Shown one piece after another: positions 14,591 to 28,650 of a stretch of DNA of 64,000 bases (the first letter of the stretch is position 1; each line of letters starts with the position of its first letter). The position numbers and the translations under genes were made by a program. The notes beneath the pieces were generated by a model. That model saw nothing but the letters and a program-made list of their open reading frames with translations. It made no database searches and was not told the DNA's origin. The DNA comes from Rostratula benghalensis (lineage: Eukaryota; Chordata; Aves; Charadriiformes; Rostratulidae): NCBI GenBank assembly GCA_013399305.1, contig VXAI01000013.1, forward strand, positions 9,109,592 to 9,173,591. The letters run 5' to 3'.

Positions 14591-16282
14591 ATACATGTGA
14601 GTACTGTAACTTGAAAATCTATTGCATCTTAAGATCCCAGGGATTAAATCAAGTGTGTGATCTACTAGGCAGTTGGAGTTTTCTCTTAACCTGTGATATA
14701 AAGACCTTACTGATGGCTTCAGTAAGCTGGAAGATATTGAATTTGCCACTGAATTTGGGTCGAACATTCCCTTTTCTGGCCCAAAAGTCACTATGCTTTT
14801 TGGCTTTTTTGAAAAGAACTGACATGCAAAAGAAAAAGAAAGGAGAAAACAGAAAAATAGTACCTTGGAAATTATTGTTAGTTAACAGCAGAGGTTTGTA
14901 ATGATAGAATAAAAGAAACCAGTACACTTCAGCTTAGAAAAGTTCATGACAAACAACCCTGCAGTTTATTACCTGTACTAGGATTGCCTATGATACCTGC
15001 ATATGCAAATACGCACTTGTGTATACGTGTGTATAAATAGACATAAGCAACATCCAAAAGCAAATATCTAGAATGCGTCTTACAGGCATTTCTATATCTC
15101 AAACAAAGAAAATCACTTTCAAGACAACAAGGAACACAATGAATCTGAACTACAGAAATGCTGAAGGGGACAAGTAACAATAAAAGTATATATATATTTG
15201 ATATAAGTGAAAGAATGACAAGTTCACCAAGTACAGTGAAGGGTGGTATCTCTCTGTTTTCTCAGCAAACTTTAAAAAGATTCCTGTCACATCATATGGA
15301 TGTTTACTTCATTTCCTGAGCTACCATAACATGATTTATTGTAAATAAAAATAATAGATAAGTACTAAATGCTACTCGGATACTCTATCATTTGGTTGTA
15401 TTCAAAGAAATAGTGTGTAAAATTAAAACTAAGACATCCAGGCAAACTGTTAGATGGTATGGACCTTTGTATAAAATTAAATCTAGGAATCGTCAGAATC
15501 CTACCTAAGAAGGCAGCCAAAAACATAATTTGAAAGATGAATAACAAGACAACATGATTATAACAAAAAAAGACCACTGGGGAAAACAACAGGTAAAATT
15601 TTCCTACAAAGAAAAAGAGACTGCTTCATTAACAGAAAATAAAGCAGATGTTCCAATTGTGAAACTTAAAAGAATGGGAGAAGTGGTGGCTAAAAGTGTT
15701 TGTGATAAAATACTAAATAATTCACCTTTAGCAAATCCATTTCAGTACTTAGAGGACAACGAGTCTGCAGTTTCATGAACTAGTCTGAAGTCTCATGACT
15801 GCTTGTAAGCCATGTAGAAGGAATATTTCCTTGTTTCTATGCCGCATCATCGGAACACCATATCCCAACTGAACTAGTAGCTCACACTCATCTAATGAGA
15901 AACACTGACCAAAAAAAATCAAACTGAAATACAATTAATTATTCTCTCTGTGAGTAGAGATACTTCCATAACAGAATTTATGCAATCTAAACAAAGTCTG
16001 TTTGACTATGTAGACTGTGGTCTAATATGCTCAGTGTGTAAAGAGGTAAAGCTCTATCAACAATAAGCCTGGCTCATTTCATAAGCAGTAATTTATTTAG
16101 GGAGGAAAAAAAAAAGGAAAAGAAAAATAGAGGTGGGAAAGGGGGGAAACTGCTTTACCAAATGCAAAATGTCTATGCTGTTGACACTCGTATTTGACCT
16201 AGTCACCTGAGGTCACTTGTATAGTCAAAGGAGAAAAATAGGCATTTCTGTGGCACCATTCATTAAACCCTAATTAGATGTC

Positions 16283-16375
16283 TAAATCAGATAGGATGAG
16301 CTGTCTCTAAATCAGATAGGATAAATCAGATAGGATAAACTAAACCAGATAGGTGTAAATCAGATAGGATAAACT
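16283..16375 (+). repeat. Short minisatellite, unit TAAATCAGATAGGA, five irregular copies
   Basis: Five copies of a roughly 14-bp unit, copies one and two separated by GAGCTGTCTC, the fourth with a C substitution (TAAACCAGATAGGT). Each copy carries AGATAG, a GATA-factor-like motif. No coding potential. Confidence 0.85.
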
Positions 16376-18161
16376 GTGCTGACAAAAGTCTCTTGAGCCT
16401 GGACTATTAAGGTGAAAGGCAGAGACAAGATGTAACCATCTATTGACTGGTGAAATAAAGCCCCCTTCCAAGAGACCAATTAAGTTTTCTAACGTTGACT
16501 TCTCTTTAGTATGCACCTGAAGTAGTCATTTGTATTTATGCTAAATAGATGTAAAACCAGACTACTCTGTATTGACTTCACACATTGCGGACTGCATCAA
16601 ATAGATGTCATGCCCAAAAAACTTATTCCAGGTGAACAGCAAAAGTAAAACCTCCTCCACTTTGGTTTTCATTCAGGTATAGGAAGGTAACAAAATAATA
16701 ACACTGCTGAAATCCTCAATTGTCATTTCATCACCGGATGCATGGGCATCCCTATATACTCTATATTCTACCTAAACCAACCAACCAACAATCCACAAAT
16801 ACCCTTCTTTCCCTTCAGTTTTGAAGAAAAACTCACGTTGTAGAATAAAATGCACGAAAACGTGGTGATCTGCACATGCACGTGCACAGACACAGAGAAA
16901 CCAGCCAGGGAAACTTAGGTACTGACACTCATGTTAAAAAAAATCTATTGAAAAAATCAGCATGATGCTTCAGGAGGTTAGATGGCCAGAAAGTTGACTC
17001 TCATGGTAGATGTAGCCAAAATTAAAAATAAGAAATACTAAAAACATTTTTTTTCTGTGTAGTAGCCTCAGTATAAACTTTTCCAATATTATATATCCTT
17101 CAGCTTTATATGACTCATAAGATTAGATGTGACAGTAGCATAGGCCTCTTTACAGACACATATGACAAACTTAGGCAGCCAGCAAAGCAGCAATCAACAT
17201 TTAGATAATCAATTTCAGAACTGAATTGAATTTTCAGAAATTATTTGAATGAAAATTAGCTCACAGCATTATGGGGGTTGGTACAGTTAGTTTGAATGAA
17301 TCAGGTGGATAAAAATAAAATAATAGAAAAAGATAAACCATATTATTTTGTAAATATTTACAGCTTAATTCAAATTTATCAACTATGAAAATTAATCAGA
17401 AAGTAGATTGACAGCACCTCATACAACTCGGTGATCACCATAAATCCAGACAATGTATCAGATTTCATCAGAATAGAGGTCAAGTTTTAAATGAAGGTAG
17501 AATTTGTTATGCATTATTCATCCATCTGAAAATATTACAAGGTGGGACAACTTTTTATAGTTTATTACCATAGCATATTACAAAATGCATTTGTAAAATA
17601 AATGTTTAACCGATGAGTCTATGACAAGTCGTTACAATGCATATTATAAGATGCAAATATTGTTAAAATACGTGTGCATGTTTAATGCATGAATTACAGT
17701 CATCCGGCATGGTATAATTGTCATAAAATTTAACAAATGATAATAAGATATTTATAAATGGAATCTAAACATAAAGTGTGCAAAGAGAGGTAAATGGTAC
17801 TAAAATTAATCTTTCTATGAAGGCTCTTTTTCCCCCTGTCTTTTTACTCAGAACTAACCAAGTTAGGTGATTTTTTTTTTTTGTTTGGAACCTACTAATC
17901 AACGTCTGAGATGATAAACTCTTTTTGCTAAGCTTCCAAGGCAGCCCAAAACTTCAATCTTCAGAAGATTTCCAGAATAAAATCACAGACAGTTCTCCAT
18001 CAGTTAGACAGCATTGATTAGCTTTAACACCACCCTCAAGTTATTTCTAATGGAGACTTCAAATGTGCTGAATGAATCTGAGTTATTACTTTTAGAAACA
18101 GATTTTCTGAGGAGGTTAACTGCTGAAATTCTGTATTATAATGCTTTGTCTACTCATCAGT

Positions 18162-18177
18162 AAAAAAAAAAAAAAAA
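18162..18177 (+). repeat. Homopolymer A, 16 bp
   Basis: A run followed by CCAAACCAAAC. Confidence 0.88.
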
Positions 18178-21100
18178 CCAAACCAAACTTCAACAAAGCA
18201 GGAAGGAAACAATCTTACCTTTGAATTTTGTGCACCTGATTAGTGATACTCAGCTTACACCGATCTTTATAAGCCTTGTATATGCTATTATACTTTTTTT
18301 CTAATTCAATACTGTACAGTGAAATCTTGATCAGAAAAACATGTATTTATGGTTTTTGGCATACGTGTAGAATATAAGCAAAGAGCTGTCACCAGGATAA
18401 TTCCCAGCTGATTACAGAAACAAAATTTGTCTGCCTGAAAGAGAAATTTATATATGTTCCATGTCTAAGAGTTGGACTAAATGGTAGACAAGATCCTGAA
18501 AAAAAACCAAGTGTCCTCACTTTCAAAATCATCATTATTCTCTGGGGAAAATGGAGAACGGACTAAGAAAGAGAAGGCAACTACAGGGAGGTGCCACAGT
18601 CACGTCTTGTAAGCTTTTGTGCAGAGACTTGCTGGTACGTGAAATCACTCATAATTACAATACAGAACTTTAATGATTTCACTGTAACTAAATAATGTTA
18701 TAAATCTAGCTTAAATCTGCCGGGTTTCAGCAGCTGAAGAAGTTGATCTCCAGCTTCTGAAGCACAGTCAAAGAGCATTAGCTGGATCTGAGACGTCTGA
18801 TGCTGTGATAGGAATGTTGACATTGTTCTCTCTTAATTTTCTCTGAAGTTTAACAAGACTGAGTGTCTGGAAACAGGACCTAAATACATCCAAGAAAGAA
18901 ACAAAGTACTATTTCTGATAGAACAGGCATGGAAAAAAACCCACAATTTACATGTTTTAAGAAATAAACTTACAAATACATAGATGAAAAATCTATTTTA
19001 AGCTTTTTAACACAAAGGGATTTTGAGCCTCACGTGGCTGGGAGAATGTGAAAAGGAAGGACCTCAAGTTTTTATCCTGTCTTACCACGTCACTGTGCCA
19101 ATTGCCCATAATGCACCGGGAGTGGGCACTCCCAAACACAGGATATTAGGATATGACTCAGTACCCCCTACTCCCGTACCTCTCTGGACATAACCAACAT
19201 ACTTAGACAGGAAACATCTCAGTTGGAGGACTTGCTGCATGCATTACCAGCTGTACCTTTACACAGCTTTCTCTAGACTTGTTTTCACAAGGAAGCAAAA
19301 GATGACCACACAAGTCCATGGAACATGCCTAAGGAACACTCTTCCCCTCTCATCTGTGTAACTACAAAACATTTGCATTGCAGTTTATATATTTGCACAC
19401 AGAAAGCTTTAGTGAAAGCACTAAAATAAGGTCTCTGATGCAGACATAGTCACAGCAGTCTTGTGATCACAATGATAAAACAACATCTTCAGCCATGAAG
19501 TGCTTCTGCTATCTGCATGTCAGAGCTGGAGTGAACAGTGCATTAAGGGCCTCTGAACTTTTCCATCCAGGAAGGTCTTTAGAGAATTTGTGGCTCATGG
19601 CTTTTTTTCCTTAAAAGCCCTCACATGCAAGGTCCTCTACAAATTATTTGTTTCTTCACCTTTTCCAAACATAAAGGAACCTTGCAAGCTGGCAAAGCAC
19701 AAGAGGCTTTGAAGTGAACCCAAAGCCATTCCTTCTTGTATGCATATCTTGTTGCCTAAAGACGTGACCATTCGGGTAGATTGAGCAATCAGTTCTTGGA
19801 TAAGAGTGACTGTCTCAAAGTTACACTGAAGGTCAAGAGGATACTTCTTGGAAGTGTGAAAAATGCTGTGCAGCACACTCCCTCATCCTTCCAGCAATGG
19901 CATCACTTCCAGTACTTTGTGACCCAGCTGTTTTACCTTATTTGTAAATGTCAACAAGTTTCCAATCATTCTCATATGTGTAACTACTCAACTTAACAGA
20001 CTTTAAAACCAGCTAAAATCTGACAACGAGAGTGTGCCTTCTTTCAAAACTGAAAAGTTTGCTTTCTCACTTTATTGTCTTCTTTGTAATTAATTTAGCA
20101 CTTCAAAAAATGGCTTTTTTTCCTTGATTTACTTGGCAGTTTACGCTAGACACACATTAGGAAAAGGCCCACTACTCTAAACGCAAATTGTCACCTGTAG
20201 TTTCATGTATTCACATTATTGTACAAAAGGAGACAAAAGTCCAAATGAAAATGTACACCCACTGCAAAGAAAGAACCGGCAGCATACTCAGCTTGTAGTT
20301 TGGTGCAGTTTTGGTGCAGATTCAGAGAATGGTACTGGCACTCTGCATGCACATTTATAAAAGAAACTTCTTTGGTTAAGTAAACCAGAACTTTTCTTGA
20401 ATTATAAGTAATAAGTAAAATGGAAACTGTGATTTTTTTAATTTGGGGGATAATCGATATTTTGTATTGAATACACAGACAGGAATTCTGGATTTGTATT
20501 TGCACGTGTCTGCATTTTCTGCTAAATTCTTCATTCTATTGGTAGTTTGTGAGTTTCTCTCCCAAAGACTTCTCTACAAACTCTGTTCTATGACTAGTCA
20601 CAACTTCTTCCAGCCCAAAGATCTACAGAAAGGCAAAGATATGCCCTTTAAAGTATCTTCTCAAGAACAAAAGTTGCATGTTTAGATGATTTAAGAGATT
20701 AGTGTAGCCAAAAACATTTTCTTTAAACAAGGGCCTCATTTAAAAAGCATGAAAGAAATAAAAAGCAAGGCAGTCCAAGGAAAGGAGACAGTTAGAGAAA
20801 TATCAGAAAGGTTTAATCTCAAGGTCTTATGAAAAAGACTATATTACACTGAAAAAGATGGGTTATTCATGGCAATCAGGAGGCAATGCTGTGTCTCTTT
20901 TAAGCAACAGACAGTGCCAAGGGTTTTAGAGACTGGAGTTTTAATCTTTCTACTTCATGTCCCTCCTGATTGTACCATTACAGGGTTGCTATGGTCTGTA
21001 TCCAACGAATGTTGGCATTCATCTTTCAGGGTCCTAACCTAGCTTCTCTGCAATTAATCTGATTTACCCATTCTTTAGATGGGAACAGAAGATGTTCTGT

Positions 21101-24010
21101 TGAGTAGAAATCCAGTTTACACAAGCCACTTTGGTCCCAATTAGACAGGATACAGAGGAGAAAAAGAAACAAAACAGAAGCAAAGAAACAGTATTTGCAG
21201 TGTCTATGGTATAACTGTACACTAAACAGGATAAACAATAAATATTCTTCATGGCATATAGTCCAAGCCTAGAGAGACAGTAGTGGAAGGAGTATGACTG
21301 AAAGTCTCGTGCTTTCCTATGTTGCACAGTCCAGGTGAAAGCTTTCTCATTTAGACAACCGAATGAAGATCAACTTTTTGGCAGGAACTATTCAAAGATA
21401 CCAAAGAACTTGATCCGAGAGGAAACTCAGGTCATAAAAAGTATGTTTTCAACGCAGAAATACAGAGACTGCAACTAATACAGTGCTCCCAGAATACGAA
21501 TAATGAAGAGGCCACAGTATGTTTTGTTCCTAATGAAGTCTAGAATCATAAAAGTACGTAACAGGAAAGGACTGAGAGATCGGGTATAAAGCAGAACAAA
21601 GAGCTATACAAGTAAGTCAAATATGAAAAGCCTCTACAGCCAATTCACAAGAATGTGCATACATATACATATATTAAAAAGATAATTCACTTAACTGTAT
21701 AAAGACAGTTCTAGTGTAGTTTAGGTAACTGATTTGGGTAAATAATCTGATATCATGGTCTTTAGGAATGAAAGCTCCATCAGTTTTTCAAATTACAAGG
21801 TTTTTTTCTATCTGTTCAAGATTTACAGAGTAAAGACATTTCCCATACATTAAATACAAGGTCTTTTTTCCTCAACTAAGAAATTATTATTAGCATTATT
21901 AATATCAGAATTTCTGCTAACATTTTTTAGAGACAACCTAAATTACATTTTTAATTAGGGTATATTTTATATAGAAAAACAATTGCTCTCATTTTGAAAT
22001 AATAGCTTGCTGATAAAAATTATTACGTACAACAGACTCTTACACAGAAATATGTATGAACGGGGATGAAACCACCCTCCCTTGTGGCTTTCAAAGCACA
22101 GCTTTGCTAGGAGTTACACACAGACACAATGTATGGTCTGAAATAGCTGAACTGCATAACAGAAGTATCTGCAGACAGGCAAAAAAGAAATGATCCTTCT
22201 TCAGGCTACTGAATGGTATTTTTATATTGAAATGAAACAACCCAAATTCACTGTAAACGTATGAGATCATACTTCAGAATAAAAATGGTATTACAGTATT
22301 TTTATCAGCACATGTCTGAGTTTTCATAAGTCTTGTTTCCTTGTTGCTATTTTACTGTGGACTGAGGAAAGACGTGACTGTTATAAGAAGATACTACTTG
22401 TTTCCCCTCCCACACTGTGATTATATTTAATTTTTACCAATCATTGTGAACAGTTACATTATCAGTGTAACCAGTTAAATTACTCCTTCAATGTGTATCA
22501 TATAAATCAGTACTGTCTTTCTTCCACCACATGACATTCACTGGCTTACCATTCAACATTCTTCTGGCCACAAAGTCATATCTAATCTTGATAAGGCTAA
22601 AAGCGTTTTTTGGTCACCTTTACATTTTGACACATATGATAAACTTAAGCCCATTTTCCAGCTCATTCATAAATATATTAAACAGTGTTGTTTAATGTAC
22701 AGGTCAGTGGCAGAGAGAAATGTTAACCCTTTGCCATGCTGCAAATTGACAATTTACACCTACTGTGTCTTCTGTCTCTTAACATGTTTCTAACTTAAGA
22801 TGGAACTTTAAATTTCACCCAGAACTACTCATTTTTCTTAATAATCACTTGTGAAGGAGTGTCTCAAAGGCTTTTTGAATGTCGTTTTGAATCATATCTC
22901 TTGGTCTTACTTTAAAAACAAATTTATTTTTGAGACATTTCCAAATATTTCTTGTAGATTGAAAATACTGGAGTCTTCTTAATAGATGGAGTAGAGATGT
23001 GTGTGCTCTGCAATTTCAGTAAACTTTGAGGCCACAGAGGAAGAGCATGATTTGTCCCCCAGAAAGGTCAGACCACCAAAAAACTTCCAGCTGAATCAGT
23101 AATGCAGAAAAATTAATTCTAAGGCCATATTTTATCCTGTTAGAATGAAGCACTTCAATGCACATGGTAAATCACACAGGCAATGAAAGTCTGGGAAGCA
23201 GCCGCAGCCGCAGGACCATGGGAATTGCTGCAACTGTGCCAAGGCTCCTGCGTTGCTGACCAGGACCATAGCGTAGGCATTCCACAGACACTGAGTGAAA
23301 TGATTGTCCTATGTAAGACAAGAGATGACAGTGACAGACTGGTAGGAAATACCTGTCATGATAGCAGGCAATATCTGTGCCTAAGCTCTCTATACATAAA
23401 CTGGAGAAGTCTGAATGACTGACTTGGAGGAGGATAATGAGCTACCTCACAATCATTACAGACAGCACAGGAGAAAGTACAATAAGGCTTATCTGAAAAT
23501 CTAAAAGTAGGAAATTAATGGCTCTTTTTTTCCCCTTACTTTATGAGGAATAATGGGTATCATGAAGTCAGTCTATGAAGGATTATAAAACTGAAAACAA
23601 ACTGCCTGTATTCGATGCTTTGAAGGGGAACTGGGACACAGAGAGAGATGTTAGGAAAATAATCTGTGCAGAACAGTGGCAGCAATGAGACAAGATGACA
23701 TTTGTCATGTGCTGAAAAGAGGCCAGTTGTAGTAACTGAAACGTGGAGAACCTGTATGAGAGTTTCAGCTCAGCACACAGCTTAAAAAGCTGTACCTTAG
23801 TATGGATGTGAGGAACAGGAATGATACCCAAATTCAAGATTTTTTTTATGCTCCGAACTTAAGACAACCAGCATGCTGATACAGCTAACAGGGATGCAGA
23901 AAGGCAGTGAGAAAGGAAAGATTAATCCTGTTGGTGTTTGAATTCATATCTAAGCATCCACAGGCTTATATCAGGAAGATGAGATGAGTTTTATCTGTTT
24001 AGGGCTTGGG

Positions 24011-24055
24011 TTTTTTTGTTTTGGTTTGGTTTGGTTTTTGTTTTGTTTCTTTTTA
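24011..24055 (+). repeat. T/G low-complexity tract (GTTTT/GGTTT)
   Basis: Alternating TTTTGTTTTGGTTTGGTTTG-type pentamers, about 45 bp. Confidence 0.8.
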
Positions 24056-26119
24056 TAGAGGAAATGGTATCTGAAGTAGCAATCACAAAGATGATTATTA
24101 GGGTTCTCATTTGGATAAAGATTCTCTGAAGAAAATGGCAAAGAATCCATTAGAAGGATAGAAAGAGAACCAGGAAAGTGTAGGATGGAATAGGGAGAAG
24201 AGAAACTCCCTAGACTTACTGAGAGCAGCTTACCTACTGAGTTCACAAACTGGTTAAGGGGATAAAGAAGTAAATTACTAAGAAGAAGTCGTCAATGACA
24301 GAAAGCAGTAGCTTCAAGTACGAACTTCTTATCAAATTTTTCAGCTCCTAATAAAAAATCATTATTTTTTTTTATCCCTTTTCATGGTAGAACTAATTTA
24401 AAGTTTTTGAAAATAAAGAAATTCCAACAGAAGGGTACAGTTGACAAAATCTGTTGCTATTAGTGGCACTGTCGGCTCAGCCCAAGAGCTGACTGAATAA
24501 AAAGTGAGAGAACCAGCTGCATCCACGAGTCTGTCCTTGAACACTTGCTATAAAAAGTCACCTTCAGTTACAATTTATGTACAGAATATGTATGAAAGAA
24601 GACAGAGTTTTCTTCTTGCCAGTTGCTCATTATGAAGTGTTAGTTTCGCAGTAGACAACAGAAGGTGCCAGTGATCCTTGAAGCTCAAGTTCCCTTTTGC
24701 AATTACAGAAGAGAGTTCTTTTACCAACATTGTCTACAAGAAATACCATTTAAATGTCCCCAAAACAATTATTGATGTATGACATTTTGGATTATGGAGC
24801 TGGCAAGGCATTTGATGGCACCTAACAACCCTCACTTTTGTGTAAACATGCATTTAAATACCAACCAAACAGATTATTGTCTTCTGCTTAGTGGTTAAGA
24901 AATACAGAAATTGTACAGATCCAGAAACCGTTACAATCATTAAATTAATTACTTTGGAGAGTTCATTATTTTGGAGACTTCAGGGCAATGTGTATCTGCT
25001 GTGTTGCCAAAGACACCATTTGCTTGGTATTTCCTAGCAATACACCAGAGCTATTCTAAACCACCTAAAATGAAACGTGTGGACATGATAAGCAGAAACC
25101 CTGTCATATTTTGTTAGATTTTTGGCACTGTTTCTTTGATATGTGACTGCTACATTGTTCTCAGTAATATTAAGAATGAGCTAATAATGGGGGAAATGGA
25201 ACCCAAGAAACAAAGATGACCAACTGGTAGGTAACTCAAGACTCAATCAAGTTGCTGGTGAAGTTGATGAGAGTGTTAAGCATAAAGGAAAAAACATTAA
25301 GATGTGTCTTTATTAAAAAGTAGAGGTAATCTCAGGTAGATTTTAAATAAAAACTCAAACGTCTCTAAGGCAAATGCCCAGTGACAGAAAAGAATGATCA
25401 ATACTAAACCTTTACTTCTATGCTGTCTAAACTTATAAAACAATATAACTTTCAGAAATTAAAAATGTGCTGAAGATGTTTAAAAATATGTAATTTGTAA
25501 CACAACTAGAAAAACTACTGAATTCTATACAGTTTAGTCAGCTCTGTTTTTTCTGATTAATCCTGTTCATTTCATCTTACAACTTTTGCATTACGTTTTG
25601 AGCTTAAATGATAACACCCTTGATTAATACAAAGGCATATAATTTTTCAAAAATGAGCTACAGGGTTAGGCCATTCAAGGATGCTGTTAGGCATTATTTT
25701 ATTGTATCAATCACCACTTATGCTGTAATGAAAGCATTTTAATGTCTTAGCTGGCATTTTAAACCAGCTATTAGAAAATAACTTATGTTTACAGCCCAAC
25801 ATCACCTAAATATAGTGGGTTTCTTAACTCTATGGGCAACACTTTCAAAACAATAAATGGAAGTACAGTGATAAAACTCCTGTCAAAATCCACAAGAGGC
25901 ATGTGGTTCAACTACATGCTTTTAAGTAAACACAAAACTGAGTGTTAACTCAGCAAAGCGTATACATCATTAAGTTTAGTCAGGTTAAACTACATGTAAG
26001 CAACTGATTAATCAGATATTGAAACAAAATGCTGCTCGAGTATGAGCTGAAAAACTTTTTTTTTAAGGAACTGTTAATGTACTGCTAAAACTGCCTATGA
26101 TATAGAGTACAGAGGATCC

Positions 26120-26152
26120 TTGTGTGTGCATGTGTGTATGTGTATATGTGTT
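26120..26152 (+). repeat. TG-rich dinucleotide repeat
   Basis: Imperfect TGTGTGTGCATGTGTGTATG-type repeat, about 33 bp. Confidence 0.8.
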
Positions 26153-28616
26153 ATTCTGTAGTCTTAGTTTAAAACTTAGTGCCTTATTATATGTTGCAAA
26201 ATCAAAGATTGTTTCTTAGAGTGTAACAAGCGTGGTTATGGATGCCTGTTTATAGTTGATATTGTTAGGTGAAGAAAAAAGGTTAATTTCTATAAGAATA
26301 GCCATCAGGTCTACAGATATCTCCCAGATAAATAAACTATAGAAATCTCCTATATCAATAACATACTAAATGCTCCTCCTTAATCAATCCTTCTATTCAT
26401 TCATTAGTTTCCAGAGAGATTTAAAGGAAAAAACCACCAAATAATATGCCAGATATTTAGCCATATATCACAATTTGGAAGGAAGAAAAAAAAAACAAAA
26501 AAAAACTAATAAACCCAGTCATGATTTAGTGAAAGATATTTTTAGCTAAGGTTCTAATAATCAAAGTGATGTAGCTGTATACAAAAGACCAAACCAGTAT
26601 CTTTTCCAATTGGATACATCCATAATCTTCAGATGCTATAAACTGATGAAACTCATTGCTTGCTTGATATAAATTATGTTGCTGACAATAAAGTGCATTT
26701 TGAGAGAAACGAAATCACTTTGTGACCAAATTACAATCAATTTTATTTGCAGCGGGAAGGAGAAAGCATTTCATTGAATTTTTCATCATTTCAGTCTGTG
26801 CTGGAGCAGGCTGTTCAGGGCAACTATTTTCAAATACTGCACTGATACAAAATAAAATTCTGAAAAGAATCTTATGCACAGTGTGATATTCTATCTTCAA
26901 TATCATAACTGGGATATGCTGTGAGCTAATGCACAAGCAACATTTGAAATAACAGACTAGGTCTTCCCTGTGTTATCAAGGCAGAATCACAGAAAATCTC
27001 TGCTGATTTTGTTCAATAAAAGGTTTGCTTAAGGGTCTTCTGCAAAGTATTACCTAAGTTTACAGGACAAGAACGCACATCTCACAAGTTGTTGAAAGGT
27101 GTCTCACTTCATGTAAAAACTGCAACTTCCTTTTTTTGCAGACTTCAAAGAAGCCACTTTCCTCTCTATAACACTCAAAAATTGTTTTGTAGTGAAATAA
27201 GGCACAAGGGACCGTGTATGAAGAATGTATTCTAGAACCTCAGAAGCCTCAATTACTTTGTAATTTTTAAAACCTACACTTTAAATATATGAAATAGCAT
27301 TTCCTGAACTACTGCATGTTTGTGCTTTCTTAACACACACACTGAAGGAATTTAGTATACAATTTTAATACATTTTCTGCACTGCACAATGAGCATTTTC
27401 ATTCTGTGGTGGAATTCCCCATTCAAATAAAATTAACAGAACCAAAACTCTACTTAAGAAAAGATGTCTCCATAACTTTTAATGAAACTGCTTGTAACAT
27501 TCAATTAAAACATTCGCAAGTCAGACATCTCTAGGTAAACCTCTTACCAAATATTAAGAAGAAAAAAAAAAAAGTCTCCCACATTTTAAATGCTATCTTT
27601 AACCACAGAGACATTGTTTGCATGATCATCCACGTTTTCTATTAATATTTTCTACTTTTAGACAGTACAGTGTGTAGTACGATCCTCTTAATCCACAACT
27701 CAGGACTGATAATCATTCTTTCCTTTGTACATTTCTAGGGATCTGCTGAAATGCTTGGCTGCCTAAACTACAGTAATTTCCTTTATGCAATTGTAAATTA
27801 AATTTTTTAGAAGTGGAGAATGATTAAAAAAAAAAAAAATCTAAAAAATTCCCAAAACCCATTTTTCCTTTTAAGAAAGTTAATAAGCAAAGAAAATTCA
27901 AGAAGAGCAATCCACAGCTTTGTAGGAACACAGGGAGGTGGAACAAAACACAGGAAAGAAATTATAATTTTACAGTTATAACTTCTGTACTTTCCTCACC
28001 GAAGTTGACATATAGTACAGTATCTTTTATATAAACATAGAGCTTGTGTTATTTTAATCTTTTCATACTTCTTTCTCATCTCTTCAAGGCACCAATAAAA
28101 AATACCGACTGAATCATAAATGTTTTCCCCCAATTACTGATCATTTTCCCTGAAAAAGCACAACATGTTTACTTTATATTCTGTCATTTCAGACTGTGGC
28201 AAAGTGACTAGGTCCAATAAAAAAAATAATGCATTCCCTGGAATGCTACATGACCAAACTCCAAATTTGAATACCAGCAGTGATAAGAATTTAGAAAAAG
28301 AAAAAAAAGTGTGGCCCTACTATTGTGTTCATTAGGGAGCACTGAAAAGCTAAAAAGGATTGCAAGGCTAGGCAATAACTTAAAGAATGTAGCAACTCAT
28401 TTTAATTATTGCAATATTAGACAATTAATTTACATGAAATTGCATTAAATATAGAAAATTTGCACAAAGAAGTAATGTTTTTTTTAGTTAAGGGTGATGA
28501 TTAACCCATAAAAGCCCTAACTCTACCACATAAGTTGAGCAGTCCCTCAAAGATACTACAAGAAATTATTTGGGTTCTCTGAAAAGTTGCCCAGCTAAAA
28601 GTTCTGCTTAAGATGG

Positions 28617-28650
28617 TTTGTTTTTTTTTTTGTTTGTTTGTTTGTTTTTG
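28617..28650 (+). repeat. T tract followed by (GTTT)n
   Basis: Eleven T residues followed by four GTTT units. Low-complexity sequence, no coding potential. Confidence 0.85.

Noticed and set aside
15554..15778. Plus-strand 74-codon frame with a polar, protein-like translation
   Set aside because: AT-rich composition equal to flanks, no family resemblance and no splice or promoter support.
21541..21600. CR1-like minus-strand end (AGAATCATAAAAGT ... GGAAAGGACTGAGAGATC)
   Set aside because: Similarity lasts about 50 bases and then vanishes; too weak to call.
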